Positions 10,441 to 22,879 of a stretch of 64,000 nt of DNA are shown in pieces. The notes under the pieces were generated by a model that was given only the letters and a program-made list of their open reading frames with translations, was not told the DNA's origin and searched no databases. This DNA is from Plantago ovata. Lineage: Eukaryota; Streptophyta; Magnoliopsida; Lamiales; Plantaginaceae. The DNA is taken from contig CM051457.1 in assembly GCA_028274465.1 (NCBI GenBank), positions 28,245,313 to 28,309,312 of the forward strand, read 5' to 3'. The translations under genes and the position numbers were made by a program. Within the stretch, counting starts at the first letter, position 1; each line of letters opens with the position of its first letter.

Positions 10441-11380
10441 TTTGAAAACAGTTTATATACAAATTGAAAACATCAAGTATGATGTACCATGAGTTGTACA
10501 TGATCGTTACTCGTGCGTTTATATTGACGTCAGTGGGTTGAAATGTCACATAAAGTTACGTATGTCTTATGTACCATTACAATAATTGATTTCAAGCTAA
10601 GAATCAAAATGCTCAATTATTGAAACATTGCAATTTGAGCGTCTATGCCAAAAACGGACCATCTTGATATATTGAGGATTCACATTCCTAATTTTAGACC
10701 GACAAATTTAGAATGGGAGCATTTTACTTTTCATGAAAATAATATTGATTCATAATTACAAAATTCGCAGTATTTTACCGTTACTCATAATAAAATAAAA
10801 TGAGTCACATCCAAACAAAACACAAAATGTGATATCTTCTTGGAGCAACCTATTAATCTTTAAACATATGATTCACAAGTTTAGAATGAGTTTTTATAAT
10901 GACAAAATATAAGGAAGAAAAGACTGTTATGGAGAAAATAAGTTAAATAACGAACAATCCATTATTCCTCCTCCTACTAGTACTATTTGTAGTCTACTAC
11001 TCCTACTTACTAGTCTTCACCACAAGTCCATCTCCAGACCAAAATTCTCTGCAAATTTAAAAATGGGAGTAGCAAAGCAATAAAAACCCCCAAAGAAGAA
11101 AAGTAAATAAAAAAAGAAGAAAAAGGAAATGTGAAGAAGAGCAACGCGTTTTCTCAAAGAAGAACAACACAAAGAAAACTCACCACAACTCACTACTACT
11201 GTTCCTCTCTTCTTCTCTTTCTCTCTCTCTCTCTCCTTTCCTTTCTTTACTCGCTGTCAAGACCTCTGTTTTTCCACAAAGCAAAAACCCCCAAAAAACT
11301 AGGGTTAGGGTTTTCACGCTCTTCTTTCGGGATACAACCGAGGGTCCGGGCTTTTCGAGGACCCTTTTCCGGGTTCAGTA
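10441..11380. other. Promoter and 5' UTR region of the receptor kinase gene
   Basis: 10441-10950 is AT-rich with no gene. From about 11000 the sequence becomes purine-rich and then strongly CT-rich (11210-11250, 'ctctctctctctctc'), a common plant leader feature. Two upstream ATGs exist, near 11064 (six codons) and 11129 (ATG-TGA), but whether they are transcribed is unknown. Confidence 0.45.
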
Positions 11381-14300
11381 ATGGGTCATTCTTACTTTTT
11401 CCTCAAATGGCATCTTTTGTACAAGCCCTTGAAGCTCTTGATTTTCCTGTGTGCTGTGCTTTCAGCTCTAAGCAGCGTCGTTTCAGGCATCGATTCGGAT
11501 AAATCTGCGCTTTTGGAGCTCAAGGCCTCTTTTTTGGACCCTGACGGTGTGCTGGCCAGCTGGAATTCGGCCAACCCGGATCACTGTAAGTGGGTCGGGG
11601 TTTCTTGCGATGCGGGTTATCGGGTCGTCGCCTTGAATGTTACTGGTGGAGGTAATTCTTTGTCTTGTGTTAGAATTGCTCAATTTCCGCTTTATGGGTT
11701 TGGGATTAGAAGGCCTTGTGTGGGGAGAAATGGTAGAATCTCGGGTAAATTGTCTGCTGCTGTTGCTAAGCTTAGTCAGCTTAAGATTTTGTCACTGCCT
11801 TTTAATGAATTGAGTGGTGAGATACCTGTGGAAGTTTGGGGGATGGAGAAGCTTGAGGTTCTTGACCTCGAGGGGAATATGATTTCGGGGTCTTTGCCGT
11901 CGCAATTTCTTGGGTTGAGGAGCTTGAGGGTTCTGAATTTAGGGTTTAATGAGATTTACGGGACGATACCGAGTTCGTTGTCTGGCTGTGCATGGTTGCA
12001 AGTCCTTAATTTAGCTGGGAATCAGATTAACGGGACGATTCCCAAGTTTCTTGGCAGTTTCAGAAATATGGTGGGGATTTACTTGTCATTTAACCGTTTG
12101 GCCGGATCAATTCCGGTTGAGATTGGTGATAGATGTGGGAAACTTGAATATTTGGAGCTTTCGGGGAATTATTTGGTTGAGAGTATTCCTAAGAGTATTG
12201 GAAACTGTGTGAGGCTGAAGGGTCTTTTGTTGTACTCTAACATGTTGGAGGAGTTCATTCCTAGAGAACTTGGCAAGTTGAGTCAGCTTGAAGTGCTGGA
12301 TGTTTCGAGGAACAATTTCGGTGGTGCCATACCATCCGATCTTGGTAACTGTTCCAAGTTATCTGTGCTTGTGCTGTCGAACTTATGGAATCCTCTTCCA
12401 AATGTGTCGAGTTTCAGTGGTGGTTATACGATGGAGAAACCTCCGTCTACTGTTGATGAGTTTAATTTTTATGAAGGTACGGTCCCAAAGGAAGTTACTA
12501 CACTTTCGAGCTTGAAGATGCTCTGGGTTCCTAGAGCTATGCTACAAGGAGGTTTTCCTTCTAGTTGGGGTTCTTGTAGCAACTTGGAGATGTTGAACTT
12601 AGCTCAGAATTACTATACTGGACAAATCCCCGACGGGTTCATCAACTGCAAGAAGCTGCAGTTTCTTAATTTGAGCTCTAATAGGCTCAGTGGAGAGATC
12701 AGTAATGAAATTTCCGTTCCTTGTATGACTCTGTTTGATGTCAGTGAGAATAATCTGTCAGGTTCGATCCCTAAATTTAACAGCGAAGCATGTGCTCCTG
12801 TGAATTCGATGACCGTGGATCTTTCAGAGCCTTATGATCCATCAACTGCATATATTTCACTCTTTGGATCCAGATTCTGGGCTGATTCCTTCCTGCCGTT
12901 ATCTGGAGATGATGGTGTATCCCCAGTAGTGCATAATATCGGATCAAACAATCTTAGTGGTTTCTTGCCCTCAATACCTATTGCATCTGAACGATTGGGA
13001 AAACAAACTGTTTATGCCTTTCTTGCTGGAGGTAACAAGCTTACCGGAGCATTTCCTGGGCCGTTGTTTGACAAGTGTGATCAACTGAGGGGCATGGTGG
13101 TTAATGTCACTGGCAATGAATTATCTGGCCAAATTCCCACAGACATTGCTTCGCTATGCAAGTCTCTGACACTTCTTGATCTTTCGAGTAATCATATTGG
13201 TGGGAGTCTTCCTCCTGGCATTGGCGACTTGGTTTCACTCATTGCTCTTGATTTAAGTTGGAACCCTTTACAAGGCTCAATTCCCAGCAAGTTTGTCCAG
13301 ATAAAGAATCTCAAACGTCTTTCTTTGTCAGGAAATAACCTGAACGGTCCTATCCCTCCAGATCTTGGCCAGCTAGACTCTCTGGAAGTTCTTCAGCTAT
13401 CTTCGAATTCTTTATCGGGTGAAATTCCAGAAGGCATTGCTAATTTGCGACACCTGACAGTCCTGCTGCTGAACAACAACAACTTGTCTGGGCAGTTTCC
13501 TCCCGACTTGGCGAAGCTATCCACTTTGACCGAATTCAATGTATCATTCAATAATTTGTCTGGTCAGCTGCCTGTAACCAGCAACATGATCAAGTGCAAT
13601 AGCTTCGTTGGGAATCCTTCTTTGCATTGCTCCATGGCGTCTGCAACTCCTTCAGAAGATCCTCAGGGGCAAAACTCGAGGAATGATGCCACTTCTCCAT
13701 CGTTAACTCCTGGACAGAGAAAAGGTAGTAGTCTCACCTCGCTTGAGATTGCTTCTATAACGTGTGCAGCAGCCATTGTGTCAGTTCTTCTGGCTCTTAT
13801 CGTCCTCCTTGTCTATGTCCGAAAATGGAAACCAAGGTCTCGAGTGAGCGGAACTGCTAGAAAGGAAGTGACTGTCTTCCAGGACATCGGAGTACCACTA
13901 ACTTTCGAGAATGTGGTTCGTGCTACAGGAAATTTCAATGCAAGCAACTGCATTGGAAGTGGAGGTTTCGGGGCTACATACAAAGCAGAAATCGCCCCAG
14001 GTTTATTAGTTGCCATAAAACGCCTTGCAGTAGGACGTTTTGAGCGTGTTCAACAATTCGACGCGGAAATCAGAACCCTGGGACGTCTTCGCCATCCGAA
14101 TCTTGTGACTTTGATTGGATACCATGCCAGTGAAATGGAGATGTTCCTCATCTACAACTTTCTATCAGGCGGCAATTTGGAGAAGTTCATTCAAGAAAGG
14201 CCCACTCGAGCTGTTGATTGGAGAATACTCCACAAAATTGCATTGGACATTGCACGGGCTCTTGCTTATCTACACGATCAATGCGTGCCAAGGGTTCTCC

Positions 14301-14776
14301 ATCGAGACGTGAAGCCTAGCAATATATTATTGGACGAGGATTACAATGCTTATCTATCTGATTTTGGTCTTGCTAGGCTTCTTGGGACTTCAGAAACTCA
14401 CGCCACAACGGGTGTAGCTGGAACTTTTGGGTATGTGGCTCCGGAATATGCTATGACATGTCGGGTCTCGGATAAGGCGGACGTGTATAGCTACGGAGTA
14501 GTGTTGCTTGAGTTGATTTCTGATAAAAAGGCGCTTGATCCATCATTTTCGTCCTATGGGAACGGTTTCAATATTGTTGCCTGGGCATGCATGCTCATGC
14601 GACAAGGCCGGGCGAAGGAGTTCTTTACGGCAGGTCTATGGGATGCTGGCCCGCACGATGATCTGGTTGAAGTTTTGCACTTGGCAGTGGTGTGTACTGT
14701 TGACTCTCTCTCTACGAGGCCCACAATGAAACAAGTGGTGAGGCGGCTAAAGCAACTCCAACCTCCATCTTGTTAG
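11381..14776 (+). CDS. RPK2: LRR receptor-like serine/threonine kinase, RPK2 (TOADSTOOL2) type
   Basis: Intronless gene of 1131 residues, close to the ~1150 of Arabidopsis RPK2, which is also intronless. The order is: hydrophobic signal segment (about 17-36); LRRNT domain with the [16 protein letters not shown] signature; about 20 leucine-rich repeats broken by a non-LRR island (about 340-380 and 470-540), as known for RPK2; transmembrane helix near 788-812; and a kinase domain. Kinase residues seen: glycine loop GSGGFG at 859-864, Lys880, HRD at 974-976 followed by VKPSN, and DFG at 994-996. The Arg before the catalytic Asp makes it an RD kinase, and it looks catalytically intact. RPK2 acts at the plasma membrane in anther tapetum, embryo and shoot-meristem (CLV3 pathway) signalling. 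The ATG at 11381 gives the full signal peptide. Family assignment is firm; strict orthology is inferred from length and layout. Confidence 0.93.
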   Translation: MGHSYFFLKWHLLYKPLKLLIFLCAVLSALSSVVSGIDSDKSALLELKASFLDPDGVLASWNSANPDHCKWVGVSCDAGYRVVALNVTGGGNSLSCVRIAQFPLYGFGIRRPCVGRNGRISGKLSAAVAKLSQLKILSLPFNELSGEIPVEVWGMEKLEVLDLEGNMISGSLPSQFLGLRSLRVLNLGFNEIYGTIPSSLSGCAWLQVLNLAGNQINGTIPKFLGSFRNMVGIYLSFNRLAGSIPVEIGDRCGKLEYLELSGNYLVESIPKSIGNCVRLKGLLLYSNMLEEFIPRELGKLSQLEVLDVSRNNFGGAIPSDLGNCSKLSVLVLSNLWNPLPNVSSFSGGYTMEKPPSTVDEFNFYEGTVPKEVTTLSSLKMLWVPRAMLQGGFPSSWGSCSNLEMLNLAQNYYTGQIPDGFINCKKLQFLNLSSNRLSGEISNEISVPCMTLFDVSENNLSGSIPKFNSEACAPVNSMTVDLSEPYDPSTAYISLFGSRFWADSFLPLSGDDGVSPVVHNIGSNNLSGFLPSIPIASERLGKQTVYAFLAGGNKLTGAFPGPLFDKCDQLRGMVVNVTGNELSGQIPTDIASLCKSLTLLDLSSNHIGGSLPPGIGDLVSLIALDLSWNPLQGSIPSKFVQIKNLKRLSLSGNNLNGPIPPDLGQLDSLEVLQLSSNSLSGEIPEGIANLRHLTVLLLNNNNLSGQFPPDLAKLSTLTEFNVSFNNLSGQLPVTSNMIKCNSFVGNPSLHCSMASATPSEDPQGQNSRNDATSPSLTPGQRKGSSLTSLEIASITCAAAIVSVLLALIVLLVYVRKWKPRSRVSGTARKEVTVFQDIGVPLTFENVVRATGNFNASNCIGSGGFGATYKAEIAPGLLVAIKRLAVGRFERVQQFDAEIRTLGRLRHPNLVTLIGYHASEMEMFLIYNFLSGGNLEKFIQERPTRAVDWRILHKIALDIARALAYLHDQCVPRVLHRDVKPSNILLDEDYNAYLSDFGLARLLGTSETHATTGVAGTFGYVAPEYAMTCRVSDKADVYSYGVVLLELISDKKALDPSFSSYGNGFNIVAWACMLMRQGRAKEFFTAGLWDAGPHDDLVEVLHLAVVCTVDSLSTRPTMKQVVRRLKQLQPPSC

Positions 14777-16744
14777 CCATGCTTTTGGGGAGGAACCATC
14801 AGTTGACATCATAGTAAGGTATGCCCAACTGTAATTTGAGACGCTACACTTGATTGAGAAAGTGGTTTTCGGTGTCTTTTGTGTTGGGCTGCTGTTAGTG
14901 TTGAAGGTGTAGTATCTATTTGTAAATTGTAGTGTAGCTTTTCCCCCATTTTTCCATGCCATGTCCTAGATTCTAGGGGGTTCACTAACTGCAGAAGAAT
15001 GCAGATATTTGTCTCCGGATGCTGCTGTATACTTGTATCTCATTTCTATTTGTTGTTATGAAAATAATAAAAATGAATAGGCTTTTTCCACGAATGCATC
15101 TCTTAAGAATCAATTCTTGTCACTTCTGGAACTGTTGTGAGTAGTTTCTTGAGCTTTTTAACATGATTCATCGTGAAGCTCATTGTGGCCTGTTTGAGTT
15201 ATTCTGATTGATGTCTTGTGTAATCGCCAAATCCTGTGTTATTTTGTTAACAGGCTATTCACCCATGTCTCCATATGTAATTATGTAATAAATGCCCCTC
15301 TTGGATCTTTAATTGTTCTACAATTTTAATCTTTTTTAGTTACATATATTTTCCGTTGTTTGCTATTAACCTTTTCTTGCCTCACAGTTGAGAAAACTGC
15401 AGGTACACTTGGTCAAAGGACATGCTGTACTGAAACCTATTGGATGAGCTTGAAATGTTCACAGAGAAGATGTTAACATGATCTTAACATGTGAAGAAGG
15501 GTGTTAAAGTAAAAAAGAGCTGTTCTCAGTTGGCATCTGCTTTCCACCTGTTAGACGTGCTCTGCGAAAAGTGAAGACATGCATGCCGCTGTTTGCAAGC
15601 TTGGAGGTGATTCACTCCACAATATCACAAACGAATCTCATGCGACCAAGAGTAAAGGTGCCACAAGCAATTTCCGTAAGTTTCCGACTGATAAATACAT
15701 GCCAGGTTTGCAGATCTATGGCTGAGTAGATGTTTTACTTTGAACATATTTGTAGTCTTTGTACATAGAATTCAATTTTTGGAGATCCAGTTTCCAGTGT
15801 GACAAGTTGTAGAACTAGATGTAGTGAAATTGATCATAATTGTACATGCAGTGCATAAAAACTGTGCAACGTGATGACATTAGATGCCTTATCGTCATCT
15901 CTGTAATGTTGTTGTAGAAAAAAACTATCGGATTGAATCATAGGAATTATGAACGGTGATGCTTGCTCATGCTACAGCGCTGGCAGTTATGCCTTTGTTG
16001 CACATAGTGTTAGTAAAGGTCTGATGTAGTACTTTGTCAATGGCACCGATGTTTCTTATTCTGTTGCAACTTTACGTCCACCATAGACCGTATTGGACAC
16101 CCAACATTCCCCATGTTTCATGTTTGTGTGCCATTTTATTTACGGTGCTTAGAAGTCTGTAATTGTGAGTTGTGAAAGTGTCTTAGTTTCTGCCTTTGAG
16201 GTATACATATAAACATTGGACTTGAGAAACTCATGCAGTGCTGGTAAATGTATGTACTGATATTTGGTGGGTTATATGTACCTACTCGTTCAAAATCTGG
16301 GTGTGACCGTTTAAAAAACGTATCACGAGAGATTCACATGCTCCTCTGAGGATGATCTTGTCATTCTGTTTTCATTCCAACGATTTAATCGAAAGGGTTC
16401 TTCCAGTTTCAATCATGATATTCACCCTACTTCGTTACAATATTGGTTCTGACTTTCAACCCATTGACATCAAATAAGCTGAGGAGGAGCATATGAACCT
16501 CACGTATGGTAATTACTTCCTGCATTTCGTTGGATGGAGTATTCATTTAACTTGCACATGGGAGCTTTGTGTTTAATGAGGTTAATGAAAGAGTGAGGGC
16601 TCAGATGTATGAATTAAAACGTTATGTGGATGAAGTATTAGTCTTGACAAACATTAGGGGTTTATGGATAAATATATTGGGTTTACAAAACTTTCTTTAC
16701 GCTACGAGCTCAGCTAAATAAATCCCAAATCAATCTATCAATCA
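14777..16744. other. 3' UTR of the receptor kinase, then intergenic
   Basis: 14777-15080 should be the 3' UTR (AATAAT-type signals at 15064-15072). A 48-codon frame at 15579-15725 has unremarkable composition and no supporting context, so I do not call it. A TATA-like ATAAATATAT lies near 16669, about 75 bases before the small ORF at 16745. Confidence 0.4.
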
Positions 16745-16879
16745 ATGGCGTCCAGAACAAAATCTCTAACTAGCTTTCATCAGACGCGGTGTATGATCAC
16801 CGGGCACCGCTCAGCCTTCCCTGACGGAGGAGTACGCCTCTTCTTCCTCAGCAAGGCAAATACAGGTCAGTTTCAATAA
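16745..16879 (+). CDS. Candidate small gene or first coding exon
   Basis: ATG at 16745 opens 44 codons: MASRTKSLTSF, a central TGHRSAFPDGG, then VRLFFLSKAN. Composition is clearly protein-like: Arg/Ser/Thr-rich and lacking acidic residues at the N-terminus, as in mitochondrial presequences. The local GC content (16745-16865) is much higher than on either side. A good splice donor (acag|gtcagt, 16865/16866) lies just before the in-frame stop, so this may be exon 1 of a longer gene with a phase 1 junction. A possible acceptor (tttgcag near 17598) keeps a frame open for about 55 codons, but that stretch is AT-rich and unconvincing. I do not recognise the protein. It could also be an orphaned exon. 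Confidence 0.4.
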   Translation: MASRTKSLTSFHQTRCMITGHRSAFPDGGVRLFFLSKANTGQFQ

Positions 16880-19239
16880 TTTTTATACAATAGCTTTTAT
16901 TGATTTATTATTGGATTGTCTCTTTAAATTAGGAGATTTCATTATATTAGCATGTTACTGTAAATCTGAGTAGTTAAGTCTGATTGTGTAGTTTCAAAAC
17001 TTGATCAATTCAAGCACATTAGCACTATTTATCTGCCATGTTTGAAAATTTACACTAGTCATTGATCTGTTTACACTTTCTAAAGGATTTCATGTTTTCT
17101 AGATTTTGAATTGCTGCGAGCTATGTGTCTATGGTGGATTATGCATTATGAATAGAGGGATGCGTATTGTAGCATAGATAACATTGTTATATTTTATTCC
17201 ATGATTCTACGGTTTGCAACTTTGCCAAACAGTAACAAAAGTAATTCGAAGAACCCATTTCATTTTTTCTCTCCCTAAATTGAGTGTTGTACAACTCTTT
17301 TCGTAAATTACATGGTGATAAACGTTGCACTGCCTAACTGCCTATAGTATGGTCATCTTTTGAGCAATTAGAGATGTTCCCTGTGAGTTTCCGTATCCCT
17401 TTTTGACCAGGAATAACGTCCAAGTTATATTGGTAAAGCAATATAAAGACTTATACGTTCGTAGTCTTTTTTAATATAATTTTTAAACATTTTTACGAGT
17501 ATAGTTTAAGATTAATTTGTGGTCAAAACGGGAGCAGAAAAAACAGAACAGGATATTTAGTAATAGAGCAAAGGGAGTAGAAGTATTACTTTTGCAGATA
17601 TGCTACTGTTAATAGTGTCTATCATCCACATTGTAGTAATACAAGTCAGTCCGGTGATCTATGAAAATGTAGCATTCTTACACCTGTTCTGTTATTGGTT
17701 TCAGTTTATTGAATGTTACTTAAAAAAGGTAATTTCTTGTGTGATGACATAGGTGCTAACCATGGTCTTTACCCAACTAATGTGTGGGGTTGTGTTGGAT
17801 AGTTGATTGAGATTTTAGAGTTACTAGTATTCTGGTTATAGATTTATAGTGATAGGATATGAAGATGCTATAGCTGTTAATTCTGAAAATTTTGTTCCTG
17901 TGGTTTCAAATTCCTGGTTTTATATCACTGTTTCGGTATTGTCTTTTGCGATTTTAAAGTTCCCTTATATGGCTATATCCTTAATCTGTTTGATACCTAT
18001 ATCTCTAGATGTGAGAGATGGGTTGAGAAATCATTTATAGTATTTACGCCATATTGTATTTTCAATGTAAGAGCCCAGTAGGATACAGTGTACCTTCAAC
18101 ATTTTCTAAAAGTATATACTTAGATTCCTAGTAGGTAATGTTCCTAAATTAAGGTCTCAGATACCATTTGCTCAGGTACAAGCCAAGCTAAGTACTGCAC
18201 AATGAGCAAGTTAGGCTAAGAGGTCTTATGGGAGACATAGTGGTATAAAGCCTTTGCTGTTGTAGTGCATTACTCTGAACTTGTTCCTGCTTAGTGTCTA
18301 GTTGTATGTGTTGCCTGATCAAGGGAATTCACCTGAATCATTGACAGGTCAGTGGAGCTTAGTATATGTTCTATTCTATTGACATGCTCACAAACATAGA
18401 AACTCTTGCTTTAAACCTTGGAACTGCAGAGTTCTAGGCTAGACACAGATACACTTCCTAACAAGCCATGAGTTAAACACAGTAGCTTTGTCCATAGATA
18501 TGGTTATGAGTTCATTAGAGTTACATCTGCCCATGGGCCATAGTCATGGTGTGTAAATACATGTATCTGCACTGTAGTTCACTTATCATGCCCCGGCTAT
18601 GATCTGCAGGTACCAATTTGCACAACTCTGATTGTTGACGTGTTGAGAAGCAAAAGTTCTTATTACACATCAAACTCACATTTTGTAGGAAAATAGAACC
18701 TTCTTTACATATTACACATACATTCTTCTTTTCTATAATACAAAAAAGGGATTTAAAAAACAAAGGTGACTTGCACAAGTGGAGACAAGCCTCTCCTTTC
18801 CTTCCCCTAAACCGCAGGCTCATTTGAACTTGAACCTGTGTAAGCCATCACATACTAGTACTATAAGAGGTAGAAGCCAGTAGGCTATCATTCCTTTACA
18901 TTATTCGCTAACATGATGAACATATTATCTAAATTGCCGGTTATAGAGCTGCTAATGCACATAATCTTGCAATAGCCTTTCAACAACTAAATATTGACAG
19001 TGGATGTTTGTGACTTTGTGCCTGTATATATATTTTACATACTCATAAATATGTATGTATATAGGTAGAGATGATGTGTGTTTATACATAGCAATGAATC
19101 CTAACAAGATAACCCATGAAACTACACTTAACAAGTAAATTGACACAAGACATTTCAATTGTTAGGAAATAAACCCCCTGAATCTGTATTTAACTGAGCA
19201 ATGATTGCAGGGCGAGTAAAATCCCACCTGTGGCTCCAA
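16880..19239. other. Intergenic or intron, no firm gene
   Basis: Transcript-like AT-rich DNA between the small exon and the convergent membrane-protein gene. 17375-17577 looks like a worn MITE: its right end 'agagcaaagggagta' matches Stowaway-type plant MITE ends and the left end has 'tttccgtatccct', but the inverted match is weak. 18500-19239 probably includes the 3' UTR of the minus-strand gene. Confidence 0.4.
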
Positions 19240-19818
19240 CTAGGCAACGCGAGCACAAGCAGAAGACCAGCATGTATGCAGCACCAGAATTGTGAATACT
19301 AGCAATACAAAACCTGTTGTCCAAATATGCACATACCATCCGTAGACAGTAAACATATCAGGTTTATGGTGCTGGTCATGACATGACCATGTATCTGACA
19401 TATCAACTTCCAAGCTTGTTGAACCATTGACGACACCTTCTTTATGGTTATGGCCATTTCTTTCAAGGTATGACATCTGTCTGTAGTTCTCGTTCTGATC
19501 AATGTAGTTAATTTCTTGTGCATATTTTATCCTTACATACTTGATAACGGTGGTAAAAAAGTTCATTCCAAATCCTATAGCGAGTGAAAAAGAAATAAAG
19601 AAAGGTTTCCACCAGTTTTTGCACTGATAAGATGATGGTTTTGAATTGGTGAGGAAAATGATCAGCTGTGATGCTACATAAAACATGGCAAGATGCATAG
19701 CTTTTGTTTCCAGAAACTGGATTTTCTTCTCTTGTTTGTGTGCTATGGTTGCCAGTTCTTTGTGGTTCTCCCTGTATTTCTCCACTGCTTCATGGATGTT
19801 CCTAATGCCACCCCGCAT
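19240..19818 (-). CDS. Unknown multi-pass membrane protein, tandem copy A
   Basis: Single-exon frame of 192 residues, start 19818, stop 19240. Residues 8-40 are charged and helical, possibly a short coiled coil (HKQEKKIQFLETKA). Hydrophobic segments lie at about 43-58, 72-91 and 163-184. Between the second and third is a conserved polar loop with KYVRIKYAQEINYIDQNENY and RQMSYLERN, followed by a variable acidic stretch. The C-terminus is Cys/Ala-rich (HTCWSSACARVA). I do not recognise the family. A paralogue lies 3 kb away in the same orientation (22880-23449), about 80% identical by eye over the core (residues 27-121). Conservation of the protein but not of the flanks argues that both are real. 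The likely site is an internal or plasma membrane; no enzymatic motif is seen. Confidence 0.75.
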   Translation of the reverse strand: MRGGIRNIHEAVEKYRENHKELATIAHKQEKKIQFLETKAMHLAMFYVASQLIIFLTNSKPSSYQCKNWWKPFFISFSLAIGFGMNFFTTVIKYVRIKYAQEINYIDQNENYRQMSYLERNGHNHKEGVVNGSTSLEVDMSDTWSCHDQHHKPDMFTVYGWYVHIWTTGFVLLVFTILVLHTCWSSACARVA

Positions 19819-20645
19819 GATACAAGTAGAAAATGCACCACTTTTCGAGAAAATCGTCTAATGTAAGTTGCAGCAAGCAAACAATGTTAGAGTTACCTTT
19901 CTATTGAGCTAAAAAATACTTGGATTTCTTTTCTGATACATTAGCTTGTTTTGCAAGTATCAGAAATAATGACTTTTCAAGAAAACTCAAACCAAACATT
20001 TCACTGAACTTCACCAGGTGAAATACCATCTCCTGCGTGTACGCGCCCGTCTGTGAGTACCTGTTTTTGCTCAAGCAGATGAAAGTTTGGCAATACGCCA
20101 GTTTTGTTGAGCTGCACTTTTTTTTTATTTAAGAACTCTCGCGGGGTAAACACACGCTTCCTTGGTCGTTAGGACCTGAATAAATAGAGAATAGAAGGCA
20201 AGTGTATCAAGGAACCATCATTGTAGGATTGAGGTCATAGTTCTCTGGTTCTAATCTATCTGGCATTTATATAGTGGAGTATATGATAGTAGTAGTATTC
20301 AGTCAAGGAACCATGGTTAGTTTGAAGTGGAAATTACACTTCCCCTTACATTTTTTATTTATATATACAGGGTAGGCTTATAATTATAATGTCCACGAAC
20401 CATAGTCAGTTTGTTTTATTTGTGATATTATTATTAGGCAAGTTTTTAACTTTTAAAAACCGATTGATGTTAAGAAAAACCCCGTTAGGAAAACAATGAT
20501 GTGAAACAAAATGTATTTCTTTTTGTATATAAAAAACACTGATGTTTTTAAGTAAATTGTGATGTTCTCTTAATAACCATGATGTTTGTCCAACTCTTTT
20601 TTGTATGTCTACATTTCTAGTATACCATCTCACATAAGGTTACTC

Positions 20646-20704
<59 letters not shown>
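20646..20704 (+). repeat. (TTA)n microsatellite
   Basis: About 20 perfect TTA units. Two similar tracts elsewhere in the window (24106 and 43981) are the tails of LINE fragments, but I see no LINE coding remnant next to this one. Confidence 0.95.
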
Positions 20705-21888
20705 TCTGTAAACCCGGGTAGTTGTGGTAGGTTATGTTTTGTAGCTAATAGCTGACAAGGGCAGGGGATCTAGTTAACTCGATGCTTCTGAAATTTAAAA
20801 TGCAGAAAGAAAAAAAAGAAGAATAAAATTAAAAAAATAATCTAAAATGACTTGTTAATTTGGAGTCGTTGCAAGTTTGAGTGATGATTGAGGGAGAGAT
20901 TAGAGAGGAAGAGTGGAAGACTATAAAAATGAAAGTCATATTCGTCTGCTGTCATGAGGACAAGTGGGAGAAGCATTCACAATTGTTTTCTAGTTTCTTG
21001 AAAATATCCTCTACGCGTTTACATTAAAATACTTCTACAATAGAAGAAACATTAAAATATCTCTATGATATCACAAGTTTTTTGGCTGAACTGTAGGTGT
21101 ATTCGAATCATCTGTCATTCCTCCCCTGTCAGAGACACCATATGATGCATCTGTGTATCATATTTCAAAGAGTTCTACACTGTTAAATCCTTTTTGTTCA
21201 TGGGCAGAATAACATTCTTAGTTTACGTGCACCATACAGATTCAGAACTCAGAGCTATATATGAAATAACTTAGAAACGAATCCGGGTTTATGTTGTTCT
21301 GAAGCAAACTGAAACAGGATAATCATATATATCACCTAGGTCTAAGTTTCCCTATTTACATTTACTGTCTTTGTTATTTCACCTCCCAACTCTCACTCAT
21401 ATGTTATGAAGACTATGTCTTGGGGTCTAATCCCTAATGAGGCTCTAGTGTTGCTTGCTATCCTATTTATCCATCCTTTAAGTTTCCGTCTTGTATTAAC
21501 TTCACTATGCAAACACTAAAACGTACGTAGTGCTCTAGAAGTTTTTCCTTACTGAACGAATGGATCATCCTCATCATTAAGTTTGTCCTGGTGTCCATTG
21601 TCCAAAATTAAGTTATTTAAGGTATGCAAATTGCTCCCTTTCCTATATAGTTTCAAGTAAAGGCACTTCGACAATTATTTTAAACTTGAAAATTAACATA
21701 AATTTAGCTAAAATGTCATGCATTTTGTGTTTTGGTACTTTCGGTGTAAAAACTGTTCCATTACATATCCAAACTTCATGATAAAGGGCAAGTCCCCCAC
21801 TACTAAGTACTACCAACACTGGCATTCAGCAAAGATGTTGAATTCAGGCCCCAACATAACAATCTTCCCATTGAACCCAGTCTTGCCC

Positions 21889-22182
21889 TTACCCAATATA
21901 ACTATTGTGTTTCTTCTCCATCCGTAGAAAGTCAATATCACCTTCACTTGCATCTTCTCGAGCACATATAGCTAAGAAGTATTGTTCTTTGATTTTGGTT
22001 TGTTGAAATCTGGCAGCTTGATATCCTAAAAGAATGTAATCACATAGGGAAGCGCTTGAAGCAAATCTCTTTGCTATTTCAAGTTGGACCGAACCAAGTA
22101 AAATAAAAGAACTGATCACAAATATTTTAACGCCTAATTTGGCACTAGCAGCCAGCCAGCCAAGTAAAGTAGTAAAACACAT
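21889..22182 (-). CDS. Hypothetical small membrane protein or exon
   Basis: ATG at 22182 opens 97 codons ending at 21889. The N-terminal 35 residues are strongly hydrophobic (LLGWLAASAKLGVKIF, then VISSFILLGSV). The remainder is polar and helical with balanced charge (YQAARFQQTKIKEQYFLAIC, then acidic residues), unlike noise translated from AT-rich DNA. A donor-like GGGTAAGGG on the minus strand overlaps the stop, so it may be an exon of a longer gene. It lies between the two tandem membrane-protein genes on the same strand but is not visibly similar to them. I do not recognise it. Confidence 0.35.
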   Translation of the reverse strand: MCFTTLLGWLAASAKLGVKIFVISSFILLGSVQLEIAKRFASSASLCDYILLGYQAARFQQTKIKEQYFLAICAREDASEGDIDFLRMEKKHNSYIG

Positions 22183-22879
22183 TTGCTCTATTTCTTGTGA
22201 ACTTGAATTTTTGATTATTTCAGTATTTCACTAATGTTGCCAAGTTAATAATTATTCCCGGCCTTATGCTTGATTCAAGTAGTACAAATCTTTATTTAGG
22301 GTAACCTCCTGCAACTTTCCAGAATGTTTTGTATGTGCAGTATAATCTTCAATTACCACATGATCTGAGATTGAGACTACTGATCTGGAAAAGATGACAT
22401 GTCAAATTACTTACAATTCCTTGATCTTTGGAATTAGTTTGAAGGGAAGATCAGGAACATTATTTGTGAATATAGACCTCTGCACACAGACAGTAGTTGT
22501 TGTATGATCCTTCTGGAGTTCTTATGTTCACCAGACTTAACATTTGGTTATAAGATGTCCATGTTATTTGCATAGTGCAAATTATTTTGTATTACAGATT
22601 ATTGAACAGAATAATCTACACGAATGATAATTAGATTATCCGAACATACACAGATGTACGTGCAGATTGACTATCTTGCTGAAATCCTCTATATATATAA
22701 GCACACACAACATTTTTATTTCCTTATATATTACACATCTAGTTTTTTATGCTTTGGTCAGGTGATTGATCACCTTTATTGCATTGGTTTGCTTCCCAGG
22801 ACACTAAAGACAGACATAAATGTAAGAGTGCTATAAGTTCAAAATCTGTATCGAAGTAAAATCTTACATGTAGTTCCAA

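Larger units (their letters stand above)
19819..22879. other. Region between the tandem membrane-protein genes
   Basis: 19819-20100 is the upstream region of copy A and shares 'accaaacatttcactgaa' with the upstream region of copy B (23599-23616), so the duplication included promoter or leader DNA. The rest is AT-rich, with a TTA microsatellite (20646-20704) and one short membrane-protein-like frame at 21889-22182, listed separately. I see nothing else. Confidence 0.5.

Noticed and set aside
10276-10549. Poly-Ser/Tyr and poly-Asn/Lys frames on both strands
   Set aside because: They read through the (TTC)n(TTA)n microsatellite.
11131-11502. 123-codon plus-strand frame overlapping the receptor kinase start
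   Set aside because: It starts at a non-ATG codon in the leader and runs out of frame through the kinase gene; the kinase frame explains this stretch.
15579-15725. 48-codon plus-strand ORF starting MHAAVCKLGGD
   Set aside because: No promoter, splice or conservation evidence; it lies in DNA that may be 3' UTR or intergenic, and its length is within chance.
18521-18823. 100-codon Cys/Phe-rich minus-strand frame
   Set aside because: Composition is erratic and no motif is seen; probably downstream non-coding DNA of the membrane-protein gene.
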